From: an uncultured Actinomycetes bacterium
GTDB taxonomy: Bacteria; Actinomycetota; Actinomycetes; Nanopelagicales; Nanopelagicaceae
NCBI GenBank assembly: GCA_903852815.1
Contig: CAINRW010000085.1
Span: forward strand, 1 to 32,202
Length of the DNA: 32,202 nt
Direction of reading: 5' to 3'
The notes beneath the pieces were generated by a model that saw nothing but the letters and a program-made list of their open reading frames with translations, searched no databases and was not told the DNA's origin. Shown here piece after piece: positions 16,484 to 24,178 of this stretch. Position numbers and translations under genes: made by a program. Position 1 is the stretch's first letter; the number at the start of each line of letters is the position of its first letter.

Positions 16484-18646
16484 ATGAATACTTTGATTGC
16501 ACCAGTAATAAGTGCGCTCAAAGAAAATCATGCCGGTAGCGATTTCACCGATGTTGAGCGGGCCTTTGTTGTCGCCGAAAAAGCGCACTTAGGCCAACTC
16601 CGCAAATCTGGTGAGGCCTACATAACGCACCCAGTTGCCGTTGCCAATATTTTGGCGGAGTTGGGCTTAAACACTGAAACGATCATTGCTGCACTATTAC
16701 ATGACACCGTTGAAGATACTGAATATTCGCTCAAAGAACTCAAACATGACTTCGGCGATGAAATTGCTGGGCTAGTAGATGGTGTTACTAAACTCGATAA
16801 ATTAACGTATGGCCCAACTGCCGAAGCTGAAACCGTTCGTAAAATGGTTGTTGCAATGTCTAGGGACATTCGAGTTTTAGTTATCAAACTAGCCGATCGT
16901 CTGCACAACGCCAGAACGTGGAAGTACGTATCTTCAGAGAGCGCATCAAGAAAAGCGAGAGAGACTTTAGATATCTACGCACCTCTTGCTCATCGTTTGG
17001 GAATGAATGCAATCAAGTGGGAATTAGAAGATTTATCTTTTGCTGTACTTGAACCAAAAAAATATGAAGAGATAACACGTTTGGTGGCTGAGCGTTCTCC
17101 ATCGAGAGATAAATTAACTCACGATGCAATCGCAATCTTGACTGAGGATTTACAAAACGATGGAATTCAAGCAACGGTAACTGGCCGACAGAAACATTTC
17201 TTCTCTGTTTATCAAAAGATGGTGGTTCGAGGTCGAGAATTTAACGATATTTACGATCTAGTCGGCATCCGTGTACTAGTAGAAGATGTTCGCGATTGTT
17301 ATGCGGTTTTGGGTGCGATTCACGCTAGATGGAGTCCGGTCCCTGGTCGGTTCAAGGACTACATCGCGATGCCTAAGTTCAATCTCTATCAATCCCTTCA
17401 CACAACGGTTATTGGTCCGACGGGAAAAGCGATTGAGATTCAAATTCGTACATATGACATGCATTCGCGCGCCGAGTACGGAATCGCTGCCCATTGGAAA
17501 TACAAACAGGGCCATGAAAATAATGAAAGTTCGCCTGAGATGCTCTGGCTTCGCCAACTCCATGAATGGCAAAAGGAGACCGAGGACCCATCTGAATTTC
17601 TAGAAGCATTGCGCTTTGATTTAGGTACCCCAGAGGTCTTTGTATTCACGCCTAAGGGCAGCGTTGTTGCACTTCCTAGTGGTTCAACGCCAGTCGACTT
17701 TGCTTTCTCGGTTCATACGGACGTTGGAATTCGTTGTGCAGGAGCAAAAGTAAATGGTCGACTAGTTCCGCTTGAATCCAGATTAAGTAATGGCGACGTT
17801 GTTGAGATTGTTACCAACAAAGGTGAGCATGCAGGTCCAAGTCGTGACTGGTTAAATTTTGTAAAAAGCCCGCGAGCTAGATCAAAGATTAAGGCTTGGT
17901 TTAGCAAAGAACGTCGCGAGGAAGCAATTGATGCCGGCAGAGAATCAATTGCTAGGCAGATGCGAAAAGCTGGATTGCCGCTTCAAAAGATTTTTGCCGG
18001 CCATTCTTTATTAGAGTTGGCACACGAGCTTCGCTATCTTGATATTGAAGCGTTGTATTGCGCCGTTGGCGATGGACATGTCTCGGCCGCATCAATAATT
18101 GATAAATTAATTGTTTCGATGGGTTCAGAGGATTCTCATCCCGAACCTACAATGGAGGCGTTTCAAACTCGCGCACCTACAACTCGACGTTCTAGTAACG
18201 CTGTCGATGTCGAAGGCGCTGATGATGTGCTTGTAAAACTAGCACGATGCTGTACCCCAGTTCCGGGGGATTCAATAATGGGCTTTATTACCAAGGGAAG
18301 TGGCGTATCGATTCACCGCGCCGACTGCACGAATGCTGCAGATTTACTGCTCAATCAAAAGGATCGAACCGTTAATGTGACGTGGCGATTGGGAGCAGCA
18401 AGCATTTTCCTAGTAAATATTCAAGTAGAGGCTTTAGATCGTGCATCACTCTTAGCCGATGTTACAAGGACGCTTTCAGATCAGCACGTAAACATTCTCA
18501 GCGCAGCAGTTAATACATCAAAGGATCGCACCGCAATTTCACGATTTACTTTTGAAATGGCGGATGCGACTCACTTAGATGCGGTTCTAGCGGCGGTACG
18601 ACAGATTGAAGGCGTGTACGACGTTTATCGCACGACTAACAATTAA
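16484..18646 (+). CDS. rel: Bifunctional (p)ppGpp synthetase/hydrolase
   Basis: This RelA/SpoT homologue makes and degrades (p)ppGpp, the stringent-response alarmone. The N-terminal HD hydrolase has HDTVED (73-78) and KLADRLHNART (135-145), so hydrolysis should be intact. The synthetase domain has RFKDYIAMPK (289-298); RxKD is the bifunctional form, while mono-functional RelA carries ExDD. A TGS domain (about 385-445), a zinc-finger-like segment (ARCCTPVPGD) and a C-terminal ACT domain (about 640-720) follow. The 720-residue length is typical. No Shine-Dalgarno is visible; an imperfect box TAATTA (16471-16476) lies just upstream. Its 3' end overlaps the convergent DUF349 gene by four bases. 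Confidence 0.96.
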   Translation: MNTLIAPVISALKENHAGSDFTDVERAFVVAEKAHLGQLRKSGEAYITHPVAVANILAELGLNTETIIAALLHDTVEDTEYSLKELKHDFGDEIAGLVDGVTKLDKLTYGPTAEAETVRKMVVAMSRDIRVLVIKLADRLHNARTWKYVSSESASRKARETLDIYAPLAHRLGMNAIKWELEDLSFAVLEPKKYEEITRLVAERSPSRDKLTHDAIAILTEDLQNDGIQATVTGRQKHFFSVYQKMVVRGREFNDIYDLVGIRVLVEDVRDCYAVLGAIHARWSPVPGRFKDYIAMPKFNLYQSLHTTVIGPTGKAIEIQIRTYDMHSRAEYGIAAHWKYKQGHENNESSPEMLWLRQLHEWQKETEDPSEFLEALRFDLGTPEVFVFTPKGSVVALPSGSTPVDFAFSVHTDVGIRCAGAKVNGRLVPLESRLSNGDVVEIVTNKGEHAGPSRDWLNFVKSPRARSKIKAWFSKERREEAIDAGRESIARQMRKAGLPLQKIFAGHSLLELAHELRYLDIEALYCAVGDGHVSAASIIDKLIVSMGSEDSHPEPTMEAFQTRAPTTRRSSNAVDVEGADDVLVKLARCCTPVPGDSIMGFITKGSGVSIHRADCTNAADLLLNQKDRTVNVTWRLGAASIFLVNIQVEALDRASLLADVTRTLSDQHVNILSAAVNTSKDRTAISRFTFEMADATHLDAVLAAVRQIEGVYDVYRTTNN

Positions 18647-19941
18647 CTAAATTCTGCCAAACTCTTTTCGGCCTCTTCAAGCCATACTCGTCTGGCCGAA
18701 GCAGATTCACGTGCCTCTGTAGCTTTCTTAGCATTTCCGGCAGCTTCAGATTTAGCAGCAATCTTTTCGTAGTTTGCAATTGAGTCGTTGAGTTGAGCAA
18801 CAACTTCTTGTGCTCTTGCCTTCGCCGCTGGATCTGTTTTTCTCCAAACCTCTGCTTCGGCCTCTTTGAAGGCGGTTTCGACGGCGTTAACTCTGGCATC
18901 CAAAGCTGCGCGCTTGTCACGGTGGGTCATGCCAACTTTTGCCCACATATTAAGCAGTTCGCGCAACGCCTTCTTTTGATTGTTCAAATCAGTAATTGGC
19001 AAAAGCGCTTCAATTTCAACAGCAAGTTCTTCGCGCTTAATGAGATTGGCAGCCATTGTGACATCGCGCTTTTCTAGGTCGGCATTCTTAGCGGTAAAGA
19101 ACTGATCTTGGGCAGCCTTGAAACGAGCCCACATTTTTGCATCATCACTTGGACGTCCACGTCCGGCAGCCTTCCAAGCGTCCATGAGAGATTTAAAACG
19201 CTTTGCGGTCGGAACCCACTCAGTAGAAGTAGCGAGCTTTTCTGCCTCTTCAATGATTGCTTTCTTGGCATCAGTTACAGTTTTTTGTACTGATTCCATT
19301 TCGGCAAAGTGTGTACGACGTCGCTTGTCAAATTTATTTCTTGAAGACGAGAAACGCTTCCACAGTTCTGCATCTTCTTTCTTATCAAGACGTGGTGCAG
19401 ATTTCCATTCATCAAGCAAAGTTTTCAAGCGATCGCCGGTAGTTTTCCAACTCTCAGAGAGTGCAAGGCTTTCTGCCTCAGCAACGATTTTTTCTTTTTC
19501 AATAATAATTTGTTCACGGCGAGCGGCCTTAGCTGCAGTTTCAGCAGCCTTCTTTGCTTCATAGGCCTCACGATGTCCTTCGATGAGCGGTTCAATTTGC
19601 TCTACTGAAACTGAAAGTGCTTCAAGATCGCCAACACCATTGAGTTCCTTAACCTGTTCGCGCAATTTTTTAACTGCAGCATAGGCATCAGATGGAACGA
19701 GTGCTCCGCTTTTAATTCGAGCAGCTAAAAGAGCTACTTCGGAAGCAAGGGCTTCAAATTTTCTAACAAAATAAGACAAAGCCTCTTCTGCTGATTTGCC
19801 TGGATAGGAACCAACTGCCTTTTCTCCGGAAGGCGTACGGACATAAACCGTGCCATCTTCTCCGACTCGACCAAAGGCCGATGGATCTCCGATTAATGCA
19901 GAGGCTGCACTTGCTTGATGTGTTGGATTGAATTCGCTCAT
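18643..19941 (-). CDS. DUF349 repeat coiled-coil protein, function unknown
   Basis: The 432-residue protein begins with a small beta-rich segment (FGRVGEDGTVYVRTPSGE, 23-40) and then is almost entirely charged helix. Three DUF349-type repeats are visible: about 165-212 (WKTTGDRLKTLLDEWKSA), 241-290 (WVPTAKRFKSLMDAWKAAG) and a weaker one at 318-366. The start at 19941 is chosen for the ribosome-binding site AAAGGGA (19956-19950) eight bases upstream; a start 45 codons earlier gives residues that do not resemble the family. No biochemical role is known to me. It is convergent with rel and divergent from the metallo-hydrolase gene, a neighbourhood seen in other actinobacteria. Confidence 0.9.
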   Translation of the reverse strand: MSEFNPTHQASAASALIGDPSAFGRVGEDGTVYVRTPSGEKAVGSYPGKSAEEALSYFVRKFEALASEVALLAARIKSGALVPSDAYAAVKKLREQVKELNGVGDLEALSVSVEQIEPLIEGHREAYEAKKAAETAAKAARREQIIIEKEKIVAEAESLALSESWKTTGDRLKTLLDEWKSAPRLDKKEDAELWKRFSSSRNKFDKRRRTHFAEMESVQKTVTDAKKAIIEEAEKLATSTEWVPTAKRFKSLMDAWKAAGRGRPSDDAKMWARFKAAQDQFFTAKNADLEKRDVTMAANLIKREELAVEIEALLPITDLNNQKKALRELLNMWAKVGMTHRDKRAALDARVNAVETAFKEAEAEVWRKTDPAAKARAQEVVAQLNDSIANYEKIAAKSEAAGNAKKATEARESASARRVWLEEAEKSLAEFS

Positions 19942-20106
19942 GGTGTGGTTCCCTTTCAGCGCGTTGTTCTGATGTAGAACGTCGCTATCAGTGTGCGTGC
20001 TCACCCGAGGCGCACCCCGTATGAGCGTGAATCGTGCGGAGGTAAAAGGTACCCTGTCTACTGCTAGGAGCGTCAATCGAGGCGATATTGAGCGTGAAAA
20101 CAGGGG
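19942..20106. promoter_or_regulatory. Divergent intergenic region with a 10-bp direct repeat
   Basis: At 165 bases this is the longest gene-free stretch. It must hold promoters for the DUF349 gene (minus) and the metallo-hydrolase gene (plus). TGAGCGTGAA occurs at 20022-20031 and 20089-20098. TACCCT at 20050-20055 is a possible plus-strand -10. GTTCT/AGAAC flanks a 5-base spacer near 19966-19980. No RNA gene or riboswitch was recognised. Confidence 0.4.
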
Positions 20107-20778
20107 GTGGTGACGGTGTTTGTAGATTCATTTGTCGCACCGCTTTTTGCCACGAACTGTTGGGTTATCGCCCCGAAAGCCGGCAGCGAATGCGTAGTAA
20201 TTGACCCAGGCATGCCCGATATCTGCCTCGCTTTGGAAGATCTACTCAAAAAGCACTCTTTGAAACCTGTTGCAGTTATCGCAACACATGGGCATCTTGA
20301 TCACACATTTTCAATTCAACCAATAGCCGATGGCTATTCAATTCCGGCATATATTCATTCACTCGATCGAGAAGCCCTTGCCGCTCCGGCGAAAATTCAT
20401 GGGAGTGAATTTATCGAGACATATTGTGCTGGAGATTTTGTTGAACCCGCGGACGTACGTGAGTTACGCAATGGGGAAGTCATTGATTTAGTAGGCATGA
20501 AGTTCAAAGCAATTCATGCCCCAGGGCATACAGCGGGTTCCCTCATGTTTGAAGTTGATAATGAGTTATTAGTCAGCGGCGATGTTCTATTTTCTGGTTC
20601 GATTGGGCGAACAGATTTACCATCAGGTTCGGCATCAGATATGGAGCAAACTTTGCGAAAGAAAGTTTTGACCTTACCTGATCATTTACGAGTGCTTCCA
20701 GGTCACTATGAGGAAACAACAATAGGAATTGAAAAAGCAAACAATCCATATTTGAAAGCTTTGAAGGGTCGTTACTAA
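20107..20778 (+). CDS. Metallo-beta-lactamase fold hydrolase (glyoxalase II-like)
   Basis: The protein has the complete metallo-beta-lactamase metal site: HGHLDH (H61, H63, D65, H66), H141 in APGHTAGS, D159 in VSGDVLF, and H200 in LPGHY. At 223 residues it is the short YcbL/Rv2581c-type hydrolase lacking the C-terminal glyoxalase II domain, so hydroxyacylglutathione is unlikely as substrate (actinobacteria generally lack glutathione); the true substrate is unknown. Three in-frame GTG codons (20107, 20110, 20116) are possible starts; the last gives MFVDSFVAPLFATNC, closest to homologues. hisS begins directly after its stop. Confidence 0.88.
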   Translation: MVTVFVDSFVAPLFATNCWVIAPKAGSECVVIDPGMPDICLALEDLLKKHSLKPVAVIATHGHLDHTFSIQPIADGYSIPAYIHSLDREALAAPAKIHGSEFIETYCAGDFVEPADVRELRNGEVIDLVGMKFKAIHAPGHTAGSLMFEVDNELLVSGDVLFSGSIGRTDLPSGSASDMEQTLRKKVLTLPDHLRVLPGHYEETTIGIEKANNPYLKALKGRY

Positions 20779-22035
20779 ATGGCTAAAGCAAAATTGCAGG
20801 CACCTAAAGGCGTAAGTGAGTACGTCCCGCCGCGTTCTAGAGCTTTTGAATTTGTGCGTGACTGTCTGATTAATCCAGCGCGCAAAGCGGGTTATCAACT
20901 CATTGAACTTCCCGTGTTCGAGGACACTGAATTATTTACTCGAGGTGTTGGTGAATCCACCGATGTTGTTTCAAAAGAGATGTACACATTTGAAGATCGT
21001 GGCGGACGATCAATTACGCTTCGCCCAGAAGGTACCGCTGGAGTTATGCGCGCAGTTATTGAACATGGTTTAGATCGCGGACAGTTGCCAGCAAAACTCT
21101 GGTACTCAGGTGCGTTCTTTAGAGCAGAACGGCCACAGGCTGGGCGTTATCGACAGTTTTACCAAGTTGGAATTGAAGCAATTGGGCTAGATGATCCAGC
21201 GATTGATGCTGAAGTTATTGCAATTGCCGATGCTGGATTTAAAGCAATCGGGTTAAGTAAATATCGCTTGGACATTACATCCCTGGGTGATGCGCAATCT
21301 CGAAGTGCACATCGCGTAGATCTAGTTAAATTCATTGCGACATTAGATTTAGATGAAGCGACTAAGGCACGTGCAGAACTCAATCCATTGCGTTTATTTG
21401 ATGACAAGCGAAGCGAAATTGCGCAAGCCATGCAAGGCGCGCCACTCCTGATGGATTATTTAAGTGATGCCTCGCGAGCACATTTTGAAAAAGTTAAAGA
21501 GTATTTAGATGCATTGGGTATTTCGTGGACTTTGAACCCTCGGATGGTAAGAGGGCTTGACTACTACACCGGCACAACTTTTGAATTTGTGCATGAACTT
21601 CTTGGTGCTCAATCTGGAATTGGTGGGGGCGGTCGCTACGACGGTTTAATGGCTGAATTAGGTGGCCAAGAACTTTCGGGAATAGGTTTTGGTTTAGGTG
21701 TAGATCGAGCTCTGCTGGCTGCAGAGGCTGAATCATTAATAGAAAGTGACGACTTTGTGTCCGACCTTTTCATAATTCCGCTGGGGGAGTTAGCTAAAAG
21801 GACGAGCCTTGAAATTGCCGCCCAACTTAGAAAATTGGGCAAGACCGTTGAGATTGCCTTTGGAGATCGGGCATTAAAAGGTGCCATGAAAGCGGCAGAT
21901 AAAAGTGGCGCAAAATACGTAATAGTTCTAGGTGATTCTGAGATAACCAGCGGCAGTGTTGAGTTAAAAGAGATGAAATCTGGAATCACATCATCAGTTA
22001 CGATTGACTCATTAATCACCGCACTTTCGAAATAG
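20779..22035 (+). CDS. hisS: Histidine--tRNA ligase
   Basis: This class II synthetase charges tRNA-His. The 418 residues have motif 1 near the N terminus, motif 2 around [19 protein letters not shown], the histidine-specific signature RGLDYYTG (from R258), GGGGRYDGL, motif 3 [12 protein letters not shown], and a C-terminal anticodon-binding domain (about 325-418). Length is normal. The ATG touches the stop of the preceding gene, and the two genes are neighbours in other actinobacteria. Confidence 0.97.
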   Translation: MAKAKLQAPKGVSEYVPPRSRAFEFVRDCLINPARKAGYQLIELPVFEDTELFTRGVGESTDVVSKEMYTFEDRGGRSITLRPEGTAGVMRAVIEHGLDRGQLPAKLWYSGAFFRAERPQAGRYRQFYQVGIEAIGLDDPAIDAEVIAIADAGFKAIGLSKYRLDITSLGDAQSRSAHRVDLVKFIATLDLDEATKARAELNPLRLFDDKRSEIAQAMQGAPLLMDYLSDASRAHFEKVKEYLDALGISWTLNPRMVRGLDYYTGTTFEFVHELLGAQSGIGGGGRYDGLMAELGGQELSGIGFGLGVDRALLAAEAESLIESDDFVSDLFIIPLGELAKRTSLEIAAQLRKLGKTVEIAFGDRALKGAMKAADKSGAKYVIVLGDSEITSGSVELKEMKSGITSSVTIDSLITALSK

Positions 22036-22040
22036 GGATG

Positions 22041-22052
22041 TAGAACTTACTT
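22041..22052 (+). promoter_or_regulatory. Candidate leaderless -10 element of aspS
   Basis: TAGAAC at 22041-22046 stands six bases before the aspS ATG, the same geometry as the thrS and DUF948 boxes, but the sixth base is C and not T. No Shine-Dalgarno is present. Confidence 0.3.
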
Positions 22053-23795
22053 ATGCTTAGAACTCATGATGCAGGCACGCTAAGAAAATCCAATACAGGC
22101 CAAACCGTTACTTTGGCAGGCTGGGTTTCGCGCCGTCGAGATCATGGTGGGGTTGCCTTTATCGATCTGCGCGATGCATCAGGTTCAGTTCAAGTAGTCA
22201 TTAGAGATGAAAATATTGCCGGTGCTTTGCGTGCCGAGTGGTGTTTAAAGATTACGGGTGAAGTTTTAGCCAGACCAGAAGGTAACGAAAACTCAAATAT
22301 TCCGACTGGGGATATCGAAATAATGGCTGATGACGTAGTCGTACTCAGCGAATCTGCGCCACTACCTTTTCCGGTGGATTCTGGAAATGATTCAGATATC
22401 TCCGAAGAAGTACGTTTGAAGTATCGCTACTTAGATTTACGTCGGGAAAAACCATCGGCGAATTTACGTTTGCGTTCAAAGGTTACGTCGACTATCCGTC
22501 GCGTTATGGAAGAAGAAGCATTTCTAGAAATCGAAACTCCCTATTTAACTCGCTCAACGCCAGAAGGTGCTCGCGACTTTCTAGTTCCCGTTCGACTCCA
22601 ACCTGGCAGTTGGTATGCCCTTCCGCAGTCGCCTCAATTATTTAAACAACTTCTCATGGTTGCTGGAATGGAAAAGTATTATCAGATTGCACGTTGCTTT
22701 CGCGATGAAGATTTCCGTGCAGACAGACAACCAGAATTTACTCAATTAGATATTGAGATGTCATTTATCGATCAAGAGGACATCTTGGCCGTCGCGGAAA
22801 AAATTGTTGCCAGAGTGTGGCAAGAAACTCTTGGCTACACAGTTCAATTACCCCTACCGCGTATGACCTACGCCGATGCGATGTCTCGATTCGGTTCTGA
22901 TAAACCTGATCTTCGCTTTGGTCTTGAACTTCAAGAGCAGACTGCATATTTTGCGCAGACGACTTTTAGAGTTTTTCAAGCACCATATGTAGGTAGCGTT
23001 GTAATGCCAGGAGGTGCTTCTTCTCCTCGCCGCGAACTTGATGCTTGGCAAGATTGGGCTAAAGCGCGAGGCGCAAAAGGTCTGGCTTATATTTTGATTA
23101 ATGAGGATGGAACTCTCGGCGGACCAGTAGCAAAAAATATTTCAGAGAGCGAAGCTGCAGGTATCGCAGCTGCTGCTGGTGCTAAAGCTGGCGATGCAAT
23201 TTTCTTTGCTGCCGGCGAGCGAACTGCTTCGCTGAATTTACTTGGAGCAGTCAGACTTGAAATTGGAAAACGTTGCAACCTAATCCCTGAAGATAAGTGG
23301 GAGTTCCTCTGGGTTGTCGATGCACCAATGTTTGAGCCAACAGATAATGGGGGATGGACTGCAGTACATCATCCTTTCACTGGGCCAAAACCTGAATTTG
23401 CAGCCACGTTTGCAAAAGATCCTGCAAGCGCACTTGCATATGCATACGACATTGTTCTCAACGGTACTGAATTAGGTGGTGGATCAATACGTATCCACGA
23501 TCGCCAAATTCAGAAAGATGTATTTAGCGTCATTGGTTTAAGCGATGAAGAAGCTGCAAGCAAGTTCGGTTTCTTGCTTGAGGCATTTAACTATGGGCCG
23601 CCTCCACATGGTGGAATCGCATTGGGTCTTGACCGCGTTTGTGCACTACTTACAGGTTCAGATTCAATCCGTGAAGTTATTGCATTTCCTAAAACTGCCA
23701 GCGGCGGCGACCCACTTACAGGTGCACCGACACCAATTACTCCTGCGCAACGCAAGGAAAGCGGAATCGATGGCCAGCCTAAGCAGAACGCTTAA
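22053..23795 (+). CDS. aspS: Aspartate--tRNA ligase, probably non-discriminating (Asp/Asn)
   Basis: A bacterial-type AspRS of 580 residues: N-terminal OB-fold anticodon domain (1-105), class II core with [14 protein letters not shown] and TQLDIEMSF, an inserted GAD domain (about 290-410), and motif 3 [15 protein letters not shown]. In the anticodon domain the segment is RRRDHGG with H31, followed by ARPEGNEN; this His/Gly form is known from non-discriminating enzymes that also charge tRNA-Asn, whereas E. coli has Leu there. That predicts a GatCAB route to Asn-tRNA. Confidence 0.96.
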   Translation: MLRTHDAGTLRKSNTGQTVTLAGWVSRRRDHGGVAFIDLRDASGSVQVVIRDENIAGALRAEWCLKITGEVLARPEGNENSNIPTGDIEIMADDVVVLSESAPLPFPVDSGNDSDISEEVRLKYRYLDLRREKPSANLRLRSKVTSTIRRVMEEEAFLEIETPYLTRSTPEGARDFLVPVRLQPGSWYALPQSPQLFKQLLMVAGMEKYYQIARCFRDEDFRADRQPEFTQLDIEMSFIDQEDILAVAEKIVARVWQETLGYTVQLPLPRMTYADAMSRFGSDKPDLRFGLELQEQTAYFAQTTFRVFQAPYVGSVVMPGGASSPRRELDAWQDWAKARGAKGLAYILINEDGTLGGPVAKNISESEAAGIAAAAGAKAGDAIFFAAGERTASLNLLGAVRLEIGKRCNLIPEDKWEFLWVVDAPMFEPTDNGGWTAVHHPFTGPKPEFAATFAKDPASALAYAYDIVLNGTELGGGSIRIHDRQIQKDVFSVIGLSDEEAASKFGFLLEAFNYGPPPHGGIALGLDRVCALLTGSDSIREVIAFPKTASGGDPLTGAPTPITPAQRKESGIDGQPKQNA

Positions 23796-23797
23796 GG

Positions 23798-23809
23798 TAG
23801 GCTAACAAC
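23798..23809 (+). promoter_or_regulatory. Candidate leaderless -10 element of the DUF948 gene
   Basis: TAGGCT at 23798-23803 is exactly six bases before the ATG at 23810, identical in sequence and spacing to the box before thrS. There is no Shine-Dalgarno. Confidence 0.5.
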
Positions 23810-24169
23810 ATGGGTCCAGGTGGAATTGCGACAATAATTGCAAGCTGCGCATTGATGATTATTGCAATTGCAATCGCTTATGTGATTGTTCGTGTTGGTC
23901 GTTTGATTGATGAAGCTAAAGCATCACTAAAGTCGCTGACCGAAGAGACCGCGCCGCTCATTGATGAAGTTCACACAACAGTCACGCTCGTTAATGGCCC
24001 TTTGCAAAGTTTGAATCGGATAACTAAATCTGCAGAAGATTTAACTGAAAAAGTTAATGAAGCAACAACATCATTTTTAAATAAAAATGGTTCAGCCGTG
24101 AAAGTTGCAGGCGCATTGATCTCTGCCGCCTCTGCTAAGCGTTCACGCTCCAAGAAGAAGGCGGAGTAA
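23810..24169 (+). CDS. DUF948 small membrane protein
   Basis: The 119-residue protein has one N-terminal membrane helix (about 6-29) followed by a helical coiled-coil-like region (30-95) and a basic tail SAKRSRSKKKAE. This is the organisation of DUF948 proteins, which are often found between aspS and alaS in actinobacteria. Function is unknown. The stop codon TAA is also the beginning of the predicted alaS -10 box. Confidence 0.85.
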   Translation: MGPGGIATIIASCALMIIAIAIAYVIVRVGRLIDEAKASLKSLTEETAPLIDEVHTTVTLVNGPLQSLNRITKSAEDLTEKVNEATTSFLNKNGSAVKVAGALISAASAKRSRSKKKAE

Positions 24170-24178
24170 TTTTCACTC
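24167..24178 (+). promoter_or_regulatory. Candidate leaderless -10 element of alaS
   Basis: TAATTT at 24167-24172 lies six bases before the alaS GTG at 24179. The TAA is the stop of the DUF948 gene. The nearest purine-rich sequence (GGCGGAG, 24160-24166) is 12 bases from the GTG, too far for a good ribosome-binding site. Confidence 0.4.

Noticed and set aside
19118-19564. 148-codon plus-strand frame opposite the DUF349 gene
   Set aside because: Composition (Ser/Phe/Ala-rich) reflects the antisense of a charged coiled-coil gene; no start signal.
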